The notes: generated by a model not told the origin, from the sequence alone. Positions 6,478 to 15,133 are shown, numbered from the stretch's first letter. The stretch: 64,000 nt of DNA from Providencia rettgeri (GCF_001874625.1 NZ_CP017671.1:1984001-2048000); one strand, 5' to 3'. Numbers and translations: made by a program.

Positions 6478-7446
6478 GTGTCGAAATCACCGTTTCTACA
6501 ATCGGTCCGCACAGAAATTAGGACAAAGCAGTACAGCTACCGAACCGAGAAGTCCTATCTTTACTGGGTTCGTCAGTTCATCCTTTTCAATGACAAGAAG
6601 CACCCAAAAGTCATGGGTAATCACGAAATTGAGCGTTTCCTGAATCACCTCGCCGTCAATCGGGGAGTCAGTCCGGGCACTCAAAATCAGGCGCTATGCG
6701 CGATTATTTTTGTCTACAAGCATGTGCTGAAGCGGGAGATTGAAAACCTACAGTACAAGATGACGAAAACGCCTCGACGCATGCCAACCGTTCTGAGTCC
6801 CGATGAAGTTGCTTCTATTCTTCAAAACATGGATGCAGAGTATTGGCTCATCACTGCGCTTCTTTATGGATGCGGTTTGAGAATCAACGAAGCTCTTTCG
6901 CTTCGCGTGAAAGACATCGACCTAAAAAGCCGCAGTTTGCTCGTATTCAACGGTAAGGGACGAAAAGATCGATACACACTGATTCCAGGCAATCTAAGAG
7001 AAAACATGGAGCGACAATTCGCCCATGTCAGGGCTGTACATGAGTCCGATCTGGCCGATGGATTCGGGCTTACGTCAGTGCCGGCCTCACTTCACAAGAA
7101 GTATGGACCGGCCATGAAGGACTTTGGTTGGCAGTACCTGTTCCCATCCGTAACAAGATGCGTTCATCCCATCGCTGGTTATGTGTGCCGCCACCATCTT
7201 CATCATTCATCGTACTCGCGGCGATTGAGGCAGGCCGTTCTGGCCACGGGAATCACCAAGCGTGTGACGGCTCATACCTTTCGGCATGCCTTTGCGACAG
7301 AGTTATTGAGATCGGGGAGCGATATCAGGACGGTCCAGGAAATTCTTGGGCATAGCGACATTCGAACGACAGAAATCTACACGCATGTCATTGGCGATCG
7401 ACGTGCTGGAACCGTCAGCCCTTTTGATCGTTTGCCAAGTTCTTGA
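6478..7446 (+). CDS. intI: Integron integrase IntI (not class 1, 2 or 3)
   Basis: A tyrosine recombinase of about 322 aa that inserts and removes gene cassettes at attI and attC sites. I chose the GTG at 6478 because GGAGGG lies just before it and the protein then begins like other IntI proteins (SKSPFLQSVRTEIR). An upstream GTG at 6376 would cross the promoter and LexA box. Catalytic residues are visible in GCGLRINEA, AHTFRHAFATELL, LGHSDIRTTEIYTHV. The integron-specific extra segment is present between the catalytic boxes (LHKKYGPAMKDFGWQYLFPS). It differs at many positions from IntI1, IntI2 and the Vibrio cholerae IntIA as I remember them. It is intact and divergent from its cassettes. Confidence 0.93.
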   Translation: MSKSPFLQSVRTEIRTKQYSYRTEKSYLYWVRQFILFNDKKHPKVMGNHEIERFLNHLAVNRGVSPGTQNQALCAIIFVYKHVLKREIENLQYKMTKTPRRMPTVLSPDEVASILQNMDAEYWLITALLYGCGLRINEALSLRVKDIDLKSRSLLVFNGKGRKDRYTLIPGNLRENMERQFAHVRAVHESDLADGFGLTSVPASLHKKYGPAMKDFGWQYLFPSVTRCVHPIAGYVCRHHLHHSSYSRRLRQAVLATGITKRVTAHTFRHAFATELLRSGSDIRTVQEILGHSDIRTTEIYTHVIGDRRAGTVSPFDRLPSS

Positions 7447-7626
7447 TGGGGCGTTGCTTACCCGTTTAAGGGGCGTAAAGCCTGGAATTGGGAGTGCGGC
7501 GAATGTCCGCTTTTGTTTATGAGCTGATTTCGAGGTATTTGACGACCAGCGATGATCGTTTAAGATGAAGTTGCGGTACAGGGAGAGGTCCCGATGGCCG
7601 CGACCGGCGATGAGGGGGCGTGCCAT
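7447..7626 (-). pseudogene. Remnant of an operon gene downstream of the helicase
   Basis: The stop of the helicase gene overlaps an ATG in the pattern TAATG at 7622-7626. That ATG opens a frame beginning MARPLIAGRGHRDLSLYRNF, which runs into the 3' end of the integrase gene on the opposite strand. Overlapping starts are the rule in this operon, so this looks like a sixth gene whose body was lost when the integron arrived. The frame may also be chance. I do not recognise the protein. Confidence 0.35.
7531..7554 (+). repeat. 24-bp direct repeat, right copy
   Basis: Same orientation as the copy at 664-687, with one mismatch at the eleventh base. It lies 84 nt after the integrase stop codon, so the two copies enclose integrase and cassettes. 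Sequence outside the 24 bp does not match. Confidence 0.8.
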
Positions 7627-9800
7627 TAATGGCTTACCCCCGAATCCCTCTCTTGCAGCAGCTCCCTCAAGAAACTCGCCCGCCTGGTGGCATTGCTTAC
7701 CGATTTTACGATGGACGCAAAATCACTAGCCTGCCCGACAATATGTATCTCTGCCTCGGCACGGGTAATCGCCGTGTAAAGCCACGCACGGTCTGAGATA
7801 CGCCCCGTCTGGACTGCCACGATGATTCTCGGGAACTGGCTCCCTTGAGCCTTGTGGAGCGTGATTCCGTAGCCAAGCTCCATGCAATCGAAGACTTCAT
7901 CCGTAATTGAAATGGCTTCGCCGGTATCCAGCGTCACGACACCAAATGTTTCCTGGCCGTCCTTGGTGTCGCGCTCTGTTGAGGATAATACGCCAAGAGA
8001 CCCATTCTGAATGCCGATGTTGTACTTGTTCCTGGTGAAGAGGATCGGGTCGCCCACTCTGATATCGAGGAAGAATTCATCGCCATGCAGTCTAAACTGC
8101 AAGCACTCCCCATCGGGATTGATCAGCTTTTGGCACTCACGGTTCACCTCGCCAACTAGAGCCTTGGTGGCTCCGATGATCTGAGTGTTATAGGGTGACT
8201 CCGCATACAAGGATTTGCACTTATCGACCATCTTCTGCGGAGGCGTCTCGTGGAACGTGATTGCGCCAACCGATAACGCAGGAGGCACCTCACCCCGATT
8301 GATGGTGGCCGAGTATTCCGGGATGCCCGTTGAGTCTTCCTGGCGTTTGACGATGTTCAACTCAACCGTAGCGATTGCACCGGACTCAACGATGTCTGAG
8401 AGGACTTTGCCGCAGCCGATGGCTGGTAGCTGGTTCGGATCGCCGGTCAGGATGATGCGTACCGAAGGATCGAGGTGCGTAACAATCCGATACATGGTCG
8501 GCAGGTCGGTCATACTGGCTTCGTCGATGACCAGGAGATGCTGCGCCTGATCCAGTGACGGCGAGATCGGCTCTTCCCGCAACAGGCGAGCAATTGTCAT
8601 GGTGAAGAATCCGATGCTCTCGTGCAGTCGCATAGCAGCTCGCCCCGACAGAGCGACGGCATGAACCTGATAGCCTAGTGCGGCATAGGCTTTGAGCACG
8701 GCACGAAGGACCGTGGTTTTACCCGTACCGGCACCACCCGTAATGCAGGACACCGCATTGGTAAGGCTCAACTCGACCGCTTGGACCTGCTGCTCGGTCA
8801 GGTCGTAGGGCAACTCCTGAACGGCCTCGGTGAGCGCCTTGAAGACGGATTCATCTTCATTCTTGATGGCGGCCAGGGCCTTGAGCCGCTTCGCAACGAC
8901 CGACTCCATCATGATTTGGGCGGTAGGGTGGTAGGTGCCGGTCTCTGGCCTGAGAATGAACTGGCCGTTGCGATAACCGCTGGCGAACGCCTCTGCGACC
9001 AGAGCTTTATCGCCCAGAAGCTTGGTCACCTCGGGCCTGAGCGCCGGATGGGAGGCGTAGGTGTGCCCCTTTTCTACCTCTTTTCGTATCGCGCTTTCTA
9101 ACGCAGCTGCGAGCCGCACCGGTGCCGATTTATCCATGCCCATTTTTTCAGCAATCGCATCGATATCGGGAAAAGGCATTCCGAATCCGAGCAATGCGTA
9201 GGGATTGGTCTTGAGTACCTCAACGGTTCGATTATCGTGGTACTTTAGAATGCGTTGCTGGATGCTCAGCGGCACTCCCAGAGAAGCCAGCCAATTCGCA
9301 TGCGCAAGGTTTTTGTACTTGGCGTAGCCGTTGTATAGCGCGGTTACTGAAACCTCGCTAAGAACCTCCCTGAGACGGCCTCTGTGCTCGGAGGTATTGG
9401 ATTGGAGCATGGGGTGCAGGTCACTGCCAAAAACGTTCCAGAGGGCGCGTGCTTTGGCCTCACCGATACCGGTGAACTCCTTTTCATTGGCAATGAAACG
9501 GATCAGCGCCTCGCCCGTTTCCGGCAGCGTGCACTCCATCTCAGCTGGGGCGTCATACAAATGTTGCTGAAGCTTATAATCGCCTGCCTGAACGGTCTCC
9601 AGCGTCCTTACGCCACGCACTCGCCATTGCTGACCAACGGACGGCTTGATAGGCAGGGACTGGTTTTCGCATCGGATGCTGACGATGTATTTGCCCGAGT
9701 TGATCTTGTAACTGTCAGTCTTGAGGGGAACGCCCGTGAAGATCGTGTATTTATAGCCGTTATGCTGGCAGCTGGTGACACGGAAATACTCTTCATGCAT
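7626..9800 (-). CDS. RecD-like superfamily 1 DNA helicase
   Basis: A 724-aa protein of the RecD/RecD2 type: an N-terminal domain with helix-hairpin-helix-like repeats, then an SF1 helicase core. Visible motifs are Walker A GGAGTGKTT near residue 354, Walker B LLVIDEASM near 421-429, a GDPNQLPAIG motif near 450-459, and the C-terminal GYGITLHKAQGSQFPRIIV and YTAITRAEAEIHIVG. It should unwind DNA 5' to 3' using ATP. It ends the operon of the two recombinases and overlaps the preceding gene by 8 nt. It probably works with them on the element's DNA, but could be separate cargo. Confidence 0.85.
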   Translation of the reverse strand: MHEEYFRVTSCQHNGYKYTIFTGVPLKTDSYKINSGKYIVSIRCENQSLPIKPSVGQQWRVRGVRTLETVQAGDYKLQQHLYDAPAEMECTLPETGEALIRFIANEKEFTGIGEAKARALWNVFGSDLHPMLQSNTSEHRGRLREVLSEVSVTALYNGYAKYKNLAHANWLASLGVPLSIQQRILKYHDNRTVEVLKTNPYALLGFGMPFPDIDAIAEKMGMDKSAPVRLAAALESAIRKEVEKGHTYASHPALRPEVTKLLGDKALVAEAFASGYRNGQFILRPETGTYHPTAQIMMESVVAKRLKALAAIKNEDESVFKALTEAVQELPYDLTEQQVQAVELSLTNAVSCITGGAGTGKTTVLRAVLKAYAALGYQVHAVALSGRAAMRLHESIGFFTMTIARLLREEPISPSLDQAQHLLVIDEASMTDLPTMYRIVTHLDPSVRIILTGDPNQLPAIGCGKVLSDIVESGAIATVELNIVKRQEDSTGIPEYSATINRGEVPPALSVGAITFHETPPQKMVDKCKSLYAESPYNTQIIGATKALVGEVNRECQKLINPDGECLQFRLHGDEFFLDIRVGDPILFTRNKYNIGIQNGSLGVLSSTERDTKDGQETFGVVTLDTGEAISITDEVFDCMELGYGITLHKAQGSQFPRIIVAVQTGRISDRAWLYTAITRAEAEIHIVGQASDFASIVKSVSNATRRASFLRELLQERDSGVSH

Positions 9801-10236
9801 CGGGCGCTACTCCGAACTCTGTGAGGACTTCGGACAGTTCACCGTAACGTTTTAGCTTGGCTTCGAGGGTTGCCACCCGGGCCTTTAGTTCAATGTTTTC
9901 CTGCTCCAGCACTGAGAGCCTTCTCGATTCCATGGCTCTTTTGTTAACGCTGGGATCATAGCGTTTGGGTTCTGATCGCTGGGCCTTGGCGGTTTCGGTC
10001 AGTTCTGGCAGAACACCCCGATAACGCAGGTTCTGCTCCAGATTCTCCAATGCCGTTTTGATGGCCGGATTCTGGCGCAACGCGCTCTTTCCGATGCCTA
10101 TGGCTTTGGCCACTTCGCCACGGTTTAACTGGCCCCGATGGAGGATCTGCTTAAAATCGTCATCCGTTTGGGTGGCCACCCAGCTCTGGAAGGCACTCAG
10201 GTTCTGACGTGCTCTTTCCTGACCATTACTCATCAA
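9793..10236 (-). CDS. HTH/coiled-coil protein of the recombinase operon (VPA1267-like)
   Basis: A 147-aa protein with a helix-turn-helix-like segment (LNRGEVAKAIGIGKSALRQ near residues 37-55) and a long C-terminal coiled coil (LEQENIELKARVATLEAKL near residues 109-127). It probably binds DNA as a dimer. From memory it resembles the VPA1267 family, which sits next to the gamma-mobile-trio genes in Vibrio parahaemolyticus; this was not checked. It overlaps gmtX upstream by 11 nt and the helicase downstream by 8 nt, so the operon is translationally coupled. Confidence 0.65.
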   Translation of the reverse strand: MMSNGQERARQNLSAFQSWVATQTDDDFKQILHRGQLNRGEVAKAIGIGKSALRQNPAIKTALENLEQNLRYRGVLPELTETAKAQRSEPKRYDPSVNKRAMESRRLSVLEQENIELKARVATLEAKLKRYGELSEVLTEFGVAPDA

Positions 10237-10894
10237 TTTCCCCCAGGATCTTCTTGAGCCCGGTCAGGAAGCCACGAGGCAGGATTTCCACACCATACTC
10301 ATCCTTCACCTGACCCAATTCGTTCGCCTGGAACCCGAGCTTTTCGAGCCACTCATCGGTGCAGACGGTTTGCAGGGCTTTAATCTCGTTGTCAGAGCAG
10401 ACTCCCTTCAATGAGGGCAGCAGCTCCACACTGGCGTCTGACTGGGGTTCACTGTAAACCGTAGGGCGCTTGTCGATGACGATCTGGGTTTGGTTCTTGA
10501 GCATGTTGGCTTCGCTCCTGTAGCGATCCCGCTCACGGATGATTTGCCCAAAAAGGGCTCGCACAGCTGTATCATCAATCCGCTCAAGCAACTGATGGTC
10601 CTGAGTTGGTCTCTTGGCAGGCCCTACCGGTGGCTTCTTGGTGGTGGTCTTCGCCTTAGCGGCCCACGCTTCAATCAGGTCCCGGTAATGCTTGTTCGCG
10701 GTGGCACGAATCGACTGATAGCCAACGCCGTCATTTTCCTCTGAGACACGCCCTATGGTGGTAATGGAGAAGTCCCGGGCACCGGATTCGTAGTAGTCCT
10801 TCAGGGTCTGGTTGAGCGTATCCAGGGACGACTGTGTTTTAGCGGTTTTACCGTCCTTGAGGGACTCCAGAACCGCATTGGTATCGATGTTCAT
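10226..10894 (-). CDS. gmtX: Gamma-mobile-trio protein GmtX (probable)
   Basis: A 222-aa protein lacking an obvious enzyme motif. The N-terminal half has helical segments that may form a DNA-binding fold (RDFSITTIGRVSEENDGVGY near residues 38-57). A coiled-coil-like stretch follows (RALFGQIIRERDRYRSEANM). The C-terminal end resembles a small globular domain. It starts within the stop of the large recombinase gene (ATGA overlap). Position and size fit GmtX, the third member of the GMT module. The call rests on context and recollection of the family rather than on a motif. Confidence 0.6.
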   Translation of the reverse strand: MNIDTNAVLESLKDGKTAKTQSSLDTLNQTLKDYYESGARDFSITTIGRVSEENDGVGYQSIRATANKHYRDLIEAWAAKAKTTTKKPPVGPAKRPTQDHQLLERIDDTAVRALFGQIIRERDRYRSEANMLKNQTQIVIDKRPTVYSEPQSDASVELLPSLKGVCSDNEIKALQTVCTDEWLEKLGFQANELGQVKDEYGVEILPRGFLTGLKKILGEIDE

Positions 10895-13512
10895 TCTTCC
10901 ACCTCCAGGGCGGGAATCCGCGCCACGGATTCAGTAGGCAAGGTGATTGGGGCTATCTTCTTCACGGCGTCAAACCCGGATTTCAGCAGCCGATCGTCTT
11001 TCAGGAATTCCTGCGCCTCAATGTAATTGGACGCGATCCGGTAGCCCTCAAGCCGATCTTCGGGGGCGGCGATTTTGGCCATCTTGCGCATGAGCGCGTT
11101 ACCCGCAATCAACTGGGTTTGTTCGTCCATTTCAAGGAAAACGGGCTTGTACCCGGAACGGGCCATCATGCGGCTCAAGGCGTTGGTACGCTTGGCTATC
11201 GCGGGCGTCTTGCGCAGATCATCATGCAGATCGGGGTGGAACTCAGCGTCCTCGCACAGCAGTGCCAGGTGCAGTAACTCCGAGTCAGTTTCGACGAACT
11301 TCATACTATATTTGAGGTCTTCATCAGAGCCGACCGCGATCAGCTTTTGCCCGTCGTCGTCCTCTTCACGCCCATTCTCGATCTGGATCACCCGATTGAT
11401 CAGGTTGAAAATTGCGATGCAATCCTTGGCGTACTCATCCGCCTCCACCCTCTGCTTCTCGTAGCGCCGTTCTATCGCCTGAAGTTCGTTGTGCTTGAGA
11501 AACACTGCACCGGTTTCCTCAGCGATGAACAGCTCATCCTTTAGTGCTTCTAGCTGACCCTCTAGGTGAACAGACAGCTCGGCCGCCTGGTGCGCCTTGT
11601 AGCTCACCTGGTTGAACGCAGAATTGAGAGCCGGAAGATAGGTGGCATCGGTAATGTGCCAGCGACAGCGGGGACAGTTTTCCGGCCCGAGGGGGACCGG
11701 GCCATAAACTCTTGAATGTGCGCTTTCTGAACCCCTAACTATCGGGCCACCGTTCCAGCACCCGCCTACGGTGGACAGCTCATCTGAGCGCACGGTGTTG
11801 CCCCCAACCAGGCACAAGCCCGTGGCTCGTTCCTCCCAGCCGATGGGATTCCGGTTGGCAAGCACGCTCTCGACGGAATTGTGCTGGTCGTTGTGAAAGG
11901 CAGCCCGGAGCGGGATCTGTCTCATTTCCGCGTCCACCAGGAAGTTTCGGAGCGAGCCTTCACCTCGTTCGGACAGAACTGCGTGTGCCTCCTTCATTTT
12001 GTCGGCCATCACGGAGGGCGTGATCTTGTTGTAATAGATCGTCATCAGAAGCCGTGTGTGGCCGGCCAGAAGCTTCGCGATCACCGGCAAGGGGAGGTCG
12101 GTGTCCATGGTGTAGCAGGTGATCAAGGAGACCCGAAGGCTGTGAAGCGGGTAGTCCGTTGCCACCTTAGCGGCTTCCGTACCTTCAAAGTCCTCGCCGT
12201 AGTCTTTCACAAACCGAAGGCGATCCCCGTTGGCCATCGTTTGGCCCGACTGGAAGACATCCTCTTCCAGTTTGGACAACAGGCGATACCACGAACTAGC
12301 CAATGAGGTGTAGGTAATTGGAAAAGCAGAATTACGCTCCCTGAATAAAAAGGCAAACTCGCCCATTTGTTTCAATTGTTGCTTGGATTTAGCGACGCCA
12401 ATATGGCTACGCTTAAGCTCTGTGCCACTGACCAGTCGGTTAATCGGGTTGTATTTTTCCTGCCAACTGCGGAGCTTTTCCAGCCAATACAGCAGCTCTT
12501 CGTGCTGCCAAGGGATGGTGTATCCCCGCTGAAGTTCATCCTTGTTTTGATCGGCGGTTTTGTTGGTGGACACGTAGAGGCCGGTCGAGTACCCCTCGGT
12601 CATGGAGTCATATATGCGGCGGAAGACGCCTTTCTCATAAGGTCGCTTGGGCGTTCCATACTTGAAGGGGTGCTTGGTGTTTTCCACCCATTGCCCACCT
12701 TCATAGCGCCAGGTATCGGCTTCGCCGGAGTCCAGAAACCTCACCTGAAAAGAGCGCAGGGGTAGGTGCAGCTTGGTAAACAGGAACATCGCCATGACCG
12801 GCGACCAGATTTCGTGGACCTCAACTCTTTCTCCCTTCCTGGGCACAATCCGAGTCCGGAAAACGCAATCCGGATCATCAGGGTCGATGACCTCGGGCGG
12901 CACTTCCACCCATGCCCCATTGCCAGACTGAAGGTGATCGATGGCCCATTGCCAGTCCCGGAAATGGTGGCCTACCCACGGCGTTTTATTGCCGGGGTCG
13001 TCGGTTGGATAGGGGCAGAGGATGTGCCTCAGTTGCTGGATGTAGCGATAGGGCAAGGGGCTGTGGACGGTTTCGGTGTTTGATGTGTTATTCGTGATTT
13101 TCTCGAACGGATTCGGGAATAGGGGCCGCCCAACGCCGTTATCGTCCTCGGCGCTCAAATGGTGCTTGAGGATGTAATTGCATAAATCGACCGTGGACGA
13201 AATGTGTTTAGAGTTTTTAGTAATCGATCCACTGCTAACCAGAAAGGCCTCAAACTCTTCCGTGGACACCTTGTGACCACCCGGATGGCCCTTGAACATC
13301 GTGGCCACGTCAACGGCGTACGGGGCTTTAGCGTTCAGATAGTTAAAGAAGTGTCTTAAGCATTTTAATCGCAGATCAATGCCTACGTTTTGCTCCGCAA
13401 GCCATTCGGCGGCGTACTGCTGCCATTGCAGCCAGTTGTGCCCCAGTTCCTTAGTCACCCACCCCAGCGTCAGATCCGTGGTGTAGCCTTTACTCGTCCT
13501 TCTTTTTGTCAT
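10891..13512 (-). CDS. gmtZ: Large tyrosine recombinase, GmtZ-like
   Basis: An 873-aa protein with a tyrosine-recombinase catalytic domain in the middle. The C-terminal catalytic boxes are YPLHSLRVSLITCYT (His-x-x-Arg), VIAKLLAGHT (His) and IYYNKI (Tyr nucleophile) near residues 475-525. An unusually long C-terminal extension follows, with several Cys/His pairs (GPENCPRCRWH near 635-645) that may bind zinc. It overlaps the upstream recombinase gene by 4 nt. Size, order and partner genes fit GmtZ of the gamma-mobile-trio elements. A pair of different recombinases probably acts together to excise and insert the island. Confidence 0.75.
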   Translation of the reverse strand: MTKRRTSKGYTTDLTLGWVTKELGHNWLQWQQYAAEWLAEQNVGIDLRLKCLRHFFNYLNAKAPYAVDVATMFKGHPGGHKVSTEEFEAFLVSSGSITKNSKHISSTVDLCNYILKHHLSAEDDNGVGRPLFPNPFEKITNNTSNTETVHSPLPYRYIQQLRHILCPYPTDDPGNKTPWVGHHFRDWQWAIDHLQSGNGAWVEVPPEVIDPDDPDCVFRTRIVPRKGERVEVHEIWSPVMAMFLFTKLHLPLRSFQVRFLDSGEADTWRYEGGQWVENTKHPFKYGTPKRPYEKGVFRRIYDSMTEGYSTGLYVSTNKTADQNKDELQRGYTIPWQHEELLYWLEKLRSWQEKYNPINRLVSGTELKRSHIGVAKSKQQLKQMGEFAFLFRERNSAFPITYTSLASSWYRLLSKLEEDVFQSGQTMANGDRLRFVKDYGEDFEGTEAAKVATDYPLHSLRVSLITCYTMDTDLPLPVIAKLLAGHTRLLMTIYYNKITPSVMADKMKEAHAVLSERGEGSLRNFLVDAEMRQIPLRAAFHNDQHNSVESVLANRNPIGWEERATGLCLVGGNTVRSDELSTVGGCWNGGPIVRGSESAHSRVYGPVPLGPENCPRCRWHITDATYLPALNSAFNQVSYKAHQAAELSVHLEGQLEALKDELFIAEETGAVFLKHNELQAIERRYEKQRVEADEYAKDCIAIFNLINRVIQIENGREEDDDGQKLIAVGSDEDLKYSMKFVETDSELLHLALLCEDAEFHPDLHDDLRKTPAIAKRTNALSRMMARSGYKPVFLEMDEQTQLIAGNALMRKMAKIAAPEDRLEGYRIASNYIEAQEFLKDDRLLKSGFDAVKKIAPITLPTESVARIPALEVEE

Positions 13513-14981
13513 GATTTACCTTTGCCCAATCGTGGATTCTTGCCCGTAAAGTGGCCGTTTGGATCAATGTCTTCAAAACCGTGTTCTGCAAGCGTCTTCC
13601 AATCGAAAGATGCGGGGGGCTTTTCCTTATCCGATCCCAACTGAAGTTGTTGTGTTGCCTGGGACAGCGCTTCCGAGACTTTCGCGCTGGAGGGCATGGT
13701 GTAAGGAACCTGAGACTCCAGGCTTGCGTGATGCAGGCACTTTTTGCGAATAAGCGGATCGACTCCGGCATCCGTCAATCGACGGCCATAGTTGTGGCGA
13801 TGGCCGTGTGGATCTAACCCTACGGTCTTGTCGGGTTCGAGACCAATTCGTCTTAACCCAGCCGCATAATTTTGGTTGAAGGAATTGTAGGTATAGGGAT
13901 TGCCCAGATAGCGAGAGTCGAAGCTAACAAACGCATAGGGATGATGGCACTCCACCGATGCACGGAAAACCAAATACTGTCGCCACAGCGACATGAATAC
14001 TTGGGCAAACTCTTGCGGGAAGAAATGCGCCTCCAGGTAGCCATCCTTGTCATCTAGGGTTTTGGATTTCCAGCCGAGATGTGGGGTTTTTTGCATCTCC
14101 TGGCGCGGGATGCGTGCGTATTTTTCTTGAAGGTACGCCTTGCGGGTTTTTATCCCTTTTCGGGACTTCCAGCCTTCAGGTGCCTTACCTTCTATCTCGT
14201 TGTAGATCCTCACGATTGCCCGATCTGGATCGGAGGGGTCTTCAAAGACATCGGTGACCCAGAGTAACAGTGCTTCGCTCACCCTCAATCCGGTCGCGTG
14301 CATCAGGAGCACGATAAGCTTGTCCCGCAGCGCAACTCGCGGGTCTTTGGCTCCTCCCAGGCCCTTCATATAGAAGTCTTCAAACTTTCCCGTAGGGAAG
14401 GCGATGGCATCGTCATTGGTTTTTGCCAGAGGTGTTCTGCCCTTGATGCTGCGGGCTCTTTTTACCGTGGTACTAACCGAGGTGTCTTTAATGTGCCCGA
14501 GGAAATCATTCTGGTTACGCCTAAACCAAGCGGCGTACTGAATGCGTTCCTCATGTCGAGTGGCTGTGCGCAAGGTATTGAGAGGCTTGCCCAGACCTTT
14601 GTCCGAGAGCCAATTGGTGAAATTCGTCAGATTGCTGATGTGTCGATGTATCGTGCCATTACTGGCCGGTATCCAATACAGGCCAGAGGGGTCCAATCCA
14701 TCTTCACCGATGGTCCCGCTGTAGAGCCGTCGGACGAAGCCCGCGAACAACGCTTCGGGTTCATCGAACATGCCTTCGTTGGCATCCATGAACTCGATGA
14801 GGAGTCTAATCGACTGAATATGGTTGGTGATTGTTGAAAATGAGATGCCATTTAGGTGAAGGCTAAGCACATAATCTGTGACCGACCCCAAAACCCCTTG
14901 GTCGGTCAGAATGACCGGGATCTCTGTGGTTACTCCACTGTTATCCTGAACTACCTTGGCTGTAACCTTCGTTGCAAACAT
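13509..14981 (-). CDS. gmtY: Tyrosine recombinase, GmtY-like
   Basis: A 490-aa site-specific recombinase. An N-terminal SAM-like domain (TITNHIQSIRLLIEFMDANEG near residues 55-75, given here as its first and last parts) precedes the catalytic domain. Visible boxes are LLMHATGLRVSEALLLW (first Arg), DPHGHRHNYGRRL (His-x-x-Arg) and CLHHASLESQVPYT (His and Tyr nucleophile). It is the first gene of the operon and starts 16 nt from the AT-rich region that borders the chromosome, a usual place for the recombinase of an integrated element. AGGA lies 7 nt before the ATG. It fits GmtY of the gamma-mobile-trio module. Confidence 0.78.
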   Translation of the reverse strand: MFATKVTAKVVQDNSGVTTEIPVILTDQGVLGSVTDYVLSLHLNGISFSTITNHIQSIRLLIEFMDANEGMFDEPEALFAGFVRRLYSGTIGEDGLDPSGLYWIPASNGTIHRHISNLTNFTNWLSDKGLGKPLNTLRTATRHEERIQYAAWFRRNQNDFLGHIKDTSVSTTVKRARSIKGRTPLAKTNDDAIAFPTGKFEDFYMKGLGGAKDPRVALRDKLIVLLMHATGLRVSEALLLWVTDVFEDPSDPDRAIVRIYNEIEGKAPEGWKSRKGIKTRKAYLQEKYARIPRQEMQKTPHLGWKSKTLDDKDGYLEAHFFPQEFAQVFMSLWRQYLVFRASVECHHPYAFVSFDSRYLGNPYTYNSFNQNYAAGLRRIGLEPDKTVGLDPHGHRHNYGRRLTDAGVDPLIRKKCLHHASLESQVPYTMPSSAKVSEALSQATQQLQLGSDKEKPPASFDWKTLAEHGFEDIDPNGHFTGKNPRLGKGKS

Positions 14982-14995
14982 CCTTGAATCCTACA

Positions 14996-15097
14996 CAAAT
15001 TACACATTATTTACTATATATATAGTGCAGTCTTCAGGAAAAAGAAACCCCCAATTAAGGGGGTTTTTATCAAATTTACACAGTTCTATGTACTATA
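14996..15097. repeat. Candidate right end of the island: imperfect repeats around a terminator
   Basis: caaattacaca (from 14996) recurs as caaatttacaca (from 15071), and both copies end in tactata. The two copies lie on either side of a terminator hairpin. Base composition changes here from GC-rich to AT-rich, so the junction between island and chromosome is probably in this interval. The exact attachment core cannot be fixed without the other end. Confidence 0.4.
15045..15068. terminator. Bidirectional rho-independent terminator
   Basis: AAACCCCC and GGGGGTTT pair around the loop aattaa, with a T run on one side and A/T-rich sequence on the other. It would end the leftward transcript of the fructose-bisphosphatase gene and insulate the recombinase operon. 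Confidence 0.8.
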
Positions 15098-15133
15098 GAG
15101 AACGAAAGGCCCTTTTTTAATATCATGGAAAGG

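Noticed and set aside
11881-12306. Long rightward frames inside the large recombinase gene (also 11075-11464 and 12367-12765)
   Set aside because: They are side products of GC-rich codon use in the 873-aa gene; none has a ribosome site or known motif.
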